6,731 nucleotides of DNA. Source: Treponema sp. Its GTDB lineage: Bacteria > Spirochaetota > Spirochaetia > Treponematales > Breznakiellaceae. The stretch covers positions 1 through 6,731 of the forward strand of contig JAITQR010000356.1 of the NCBI GenBank assembly GCA_031288815.1, read 5' to 3'. Under the pieces are notes generated by a model. It did not search any database. It saw only the letters and a program-made list of their open reading frames with translations, and was not told the origin of the DNA. This document shows positions 6,621-6,731 of the stretch, one piece after another; the first letter of the stretch is position 1; every line of letters begins with the position of its first letter. A program made the position numbers and the translations under genes.

Positions 6621-6731
6621 CTACGCCTCCCCCAAAGAAAAGTCCCCGATGATTTTGAACCGTTTGCCGTCCCGGACCACCTCGAGTTCCCGGCCGGGGA
6701 AATACCGGGGGAGCCTTTCCCGGATCTGCCG
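6621..6731 (-). CDS. C-terminal fragment of an unrecognised protein
   Basis: A minus-strand frame is open from the right edge of the window to a TAG at 6623-6621, giving 36 codons that end ...FKIIGDFSLGEA. The sequence is charged and soluble (for example RQIRERLPRYFPGRELEVV) with GC-rich third positions like the other genes here, which supports real coding. It is too short for me to recognise a family. It runs in the same direction as the transporter operon but is separated from it by 128 bp that include a strong promoter, so it is probably a separate transcription unit. Confidence 0.55.
   Translation of the reverse strand, partial: RQIRERLPRYFPGRELEVVRDGKRFKIIGDFSLGEA

Overview
The window holds one nearly complete minus-strand operon for a family-5 (dipeptide/oligopeptide/nickel type) ABC importer. 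The operon ends in a cytoplasmic amidohydrolase, and it is flanked by fragments of two genes cut by the window edges. Coding sequence is GC-rich, while the one real intergenic gap (about 6493-6620) is conspicuously AT-rich. The binding protein has an export signal but no lipobox cysteine, which fits a soluble periplasmic protein and so a diderm (Gram-negative type) bacterium. The promoter looks like a standard housekeeping-sigma type. No marker gene is present, so I cannot name the phylum.

Layout, left to right: (1) 1-402, plus strand, is the 3' end of an unrecognised protein with a hydrophobic segment at the window edge, ending 21 bp before the converging operon. (2) 424-1626, minus strand, is a COG1228-type metal-dependent amidohydrolase. 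(3) 1623-2423 and 2420-3175 are two ABC ATPases. (4) 3172-4008 and 4005-5000 are two permeases. (5) 4957-6492 is the substrate-binding protein. (6) 6493-6620 is the promoter region, with a consensus -35 box, a near-consensus -10 box and two small inverted repeats. (7) 6621-6731, minus strand, is the last 36 codons of an unidentified gene.

Transcription of the operon runs right to left in the order binding protein, permease B, permease C, ATPase D, ATPase F, amidohydrolase. Four successive junctions are 4-bp ATGA or GTGA overlaps, so translation of the last five genes is probably coupled. The binding protein should capture a small ligand in the periplasm, the B/C permease pair pass it through the inner membrane using ATP hydrolysis by the D/F pair, and the amidohydrolase, which has no export signal, could hydrolyse the imported compound. 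A dipeptide (possibly Xaa-Pro) fits this arrangement best. However, the two ATPases are short and resemble NikD/NikE in size, so a metal or metallophore substrate cannot be excluded.

Nothing here proves a new system. The points most worth checking are the coupled amidohydrolase, the compact ATPases and the dyad symmetries at the promoter.
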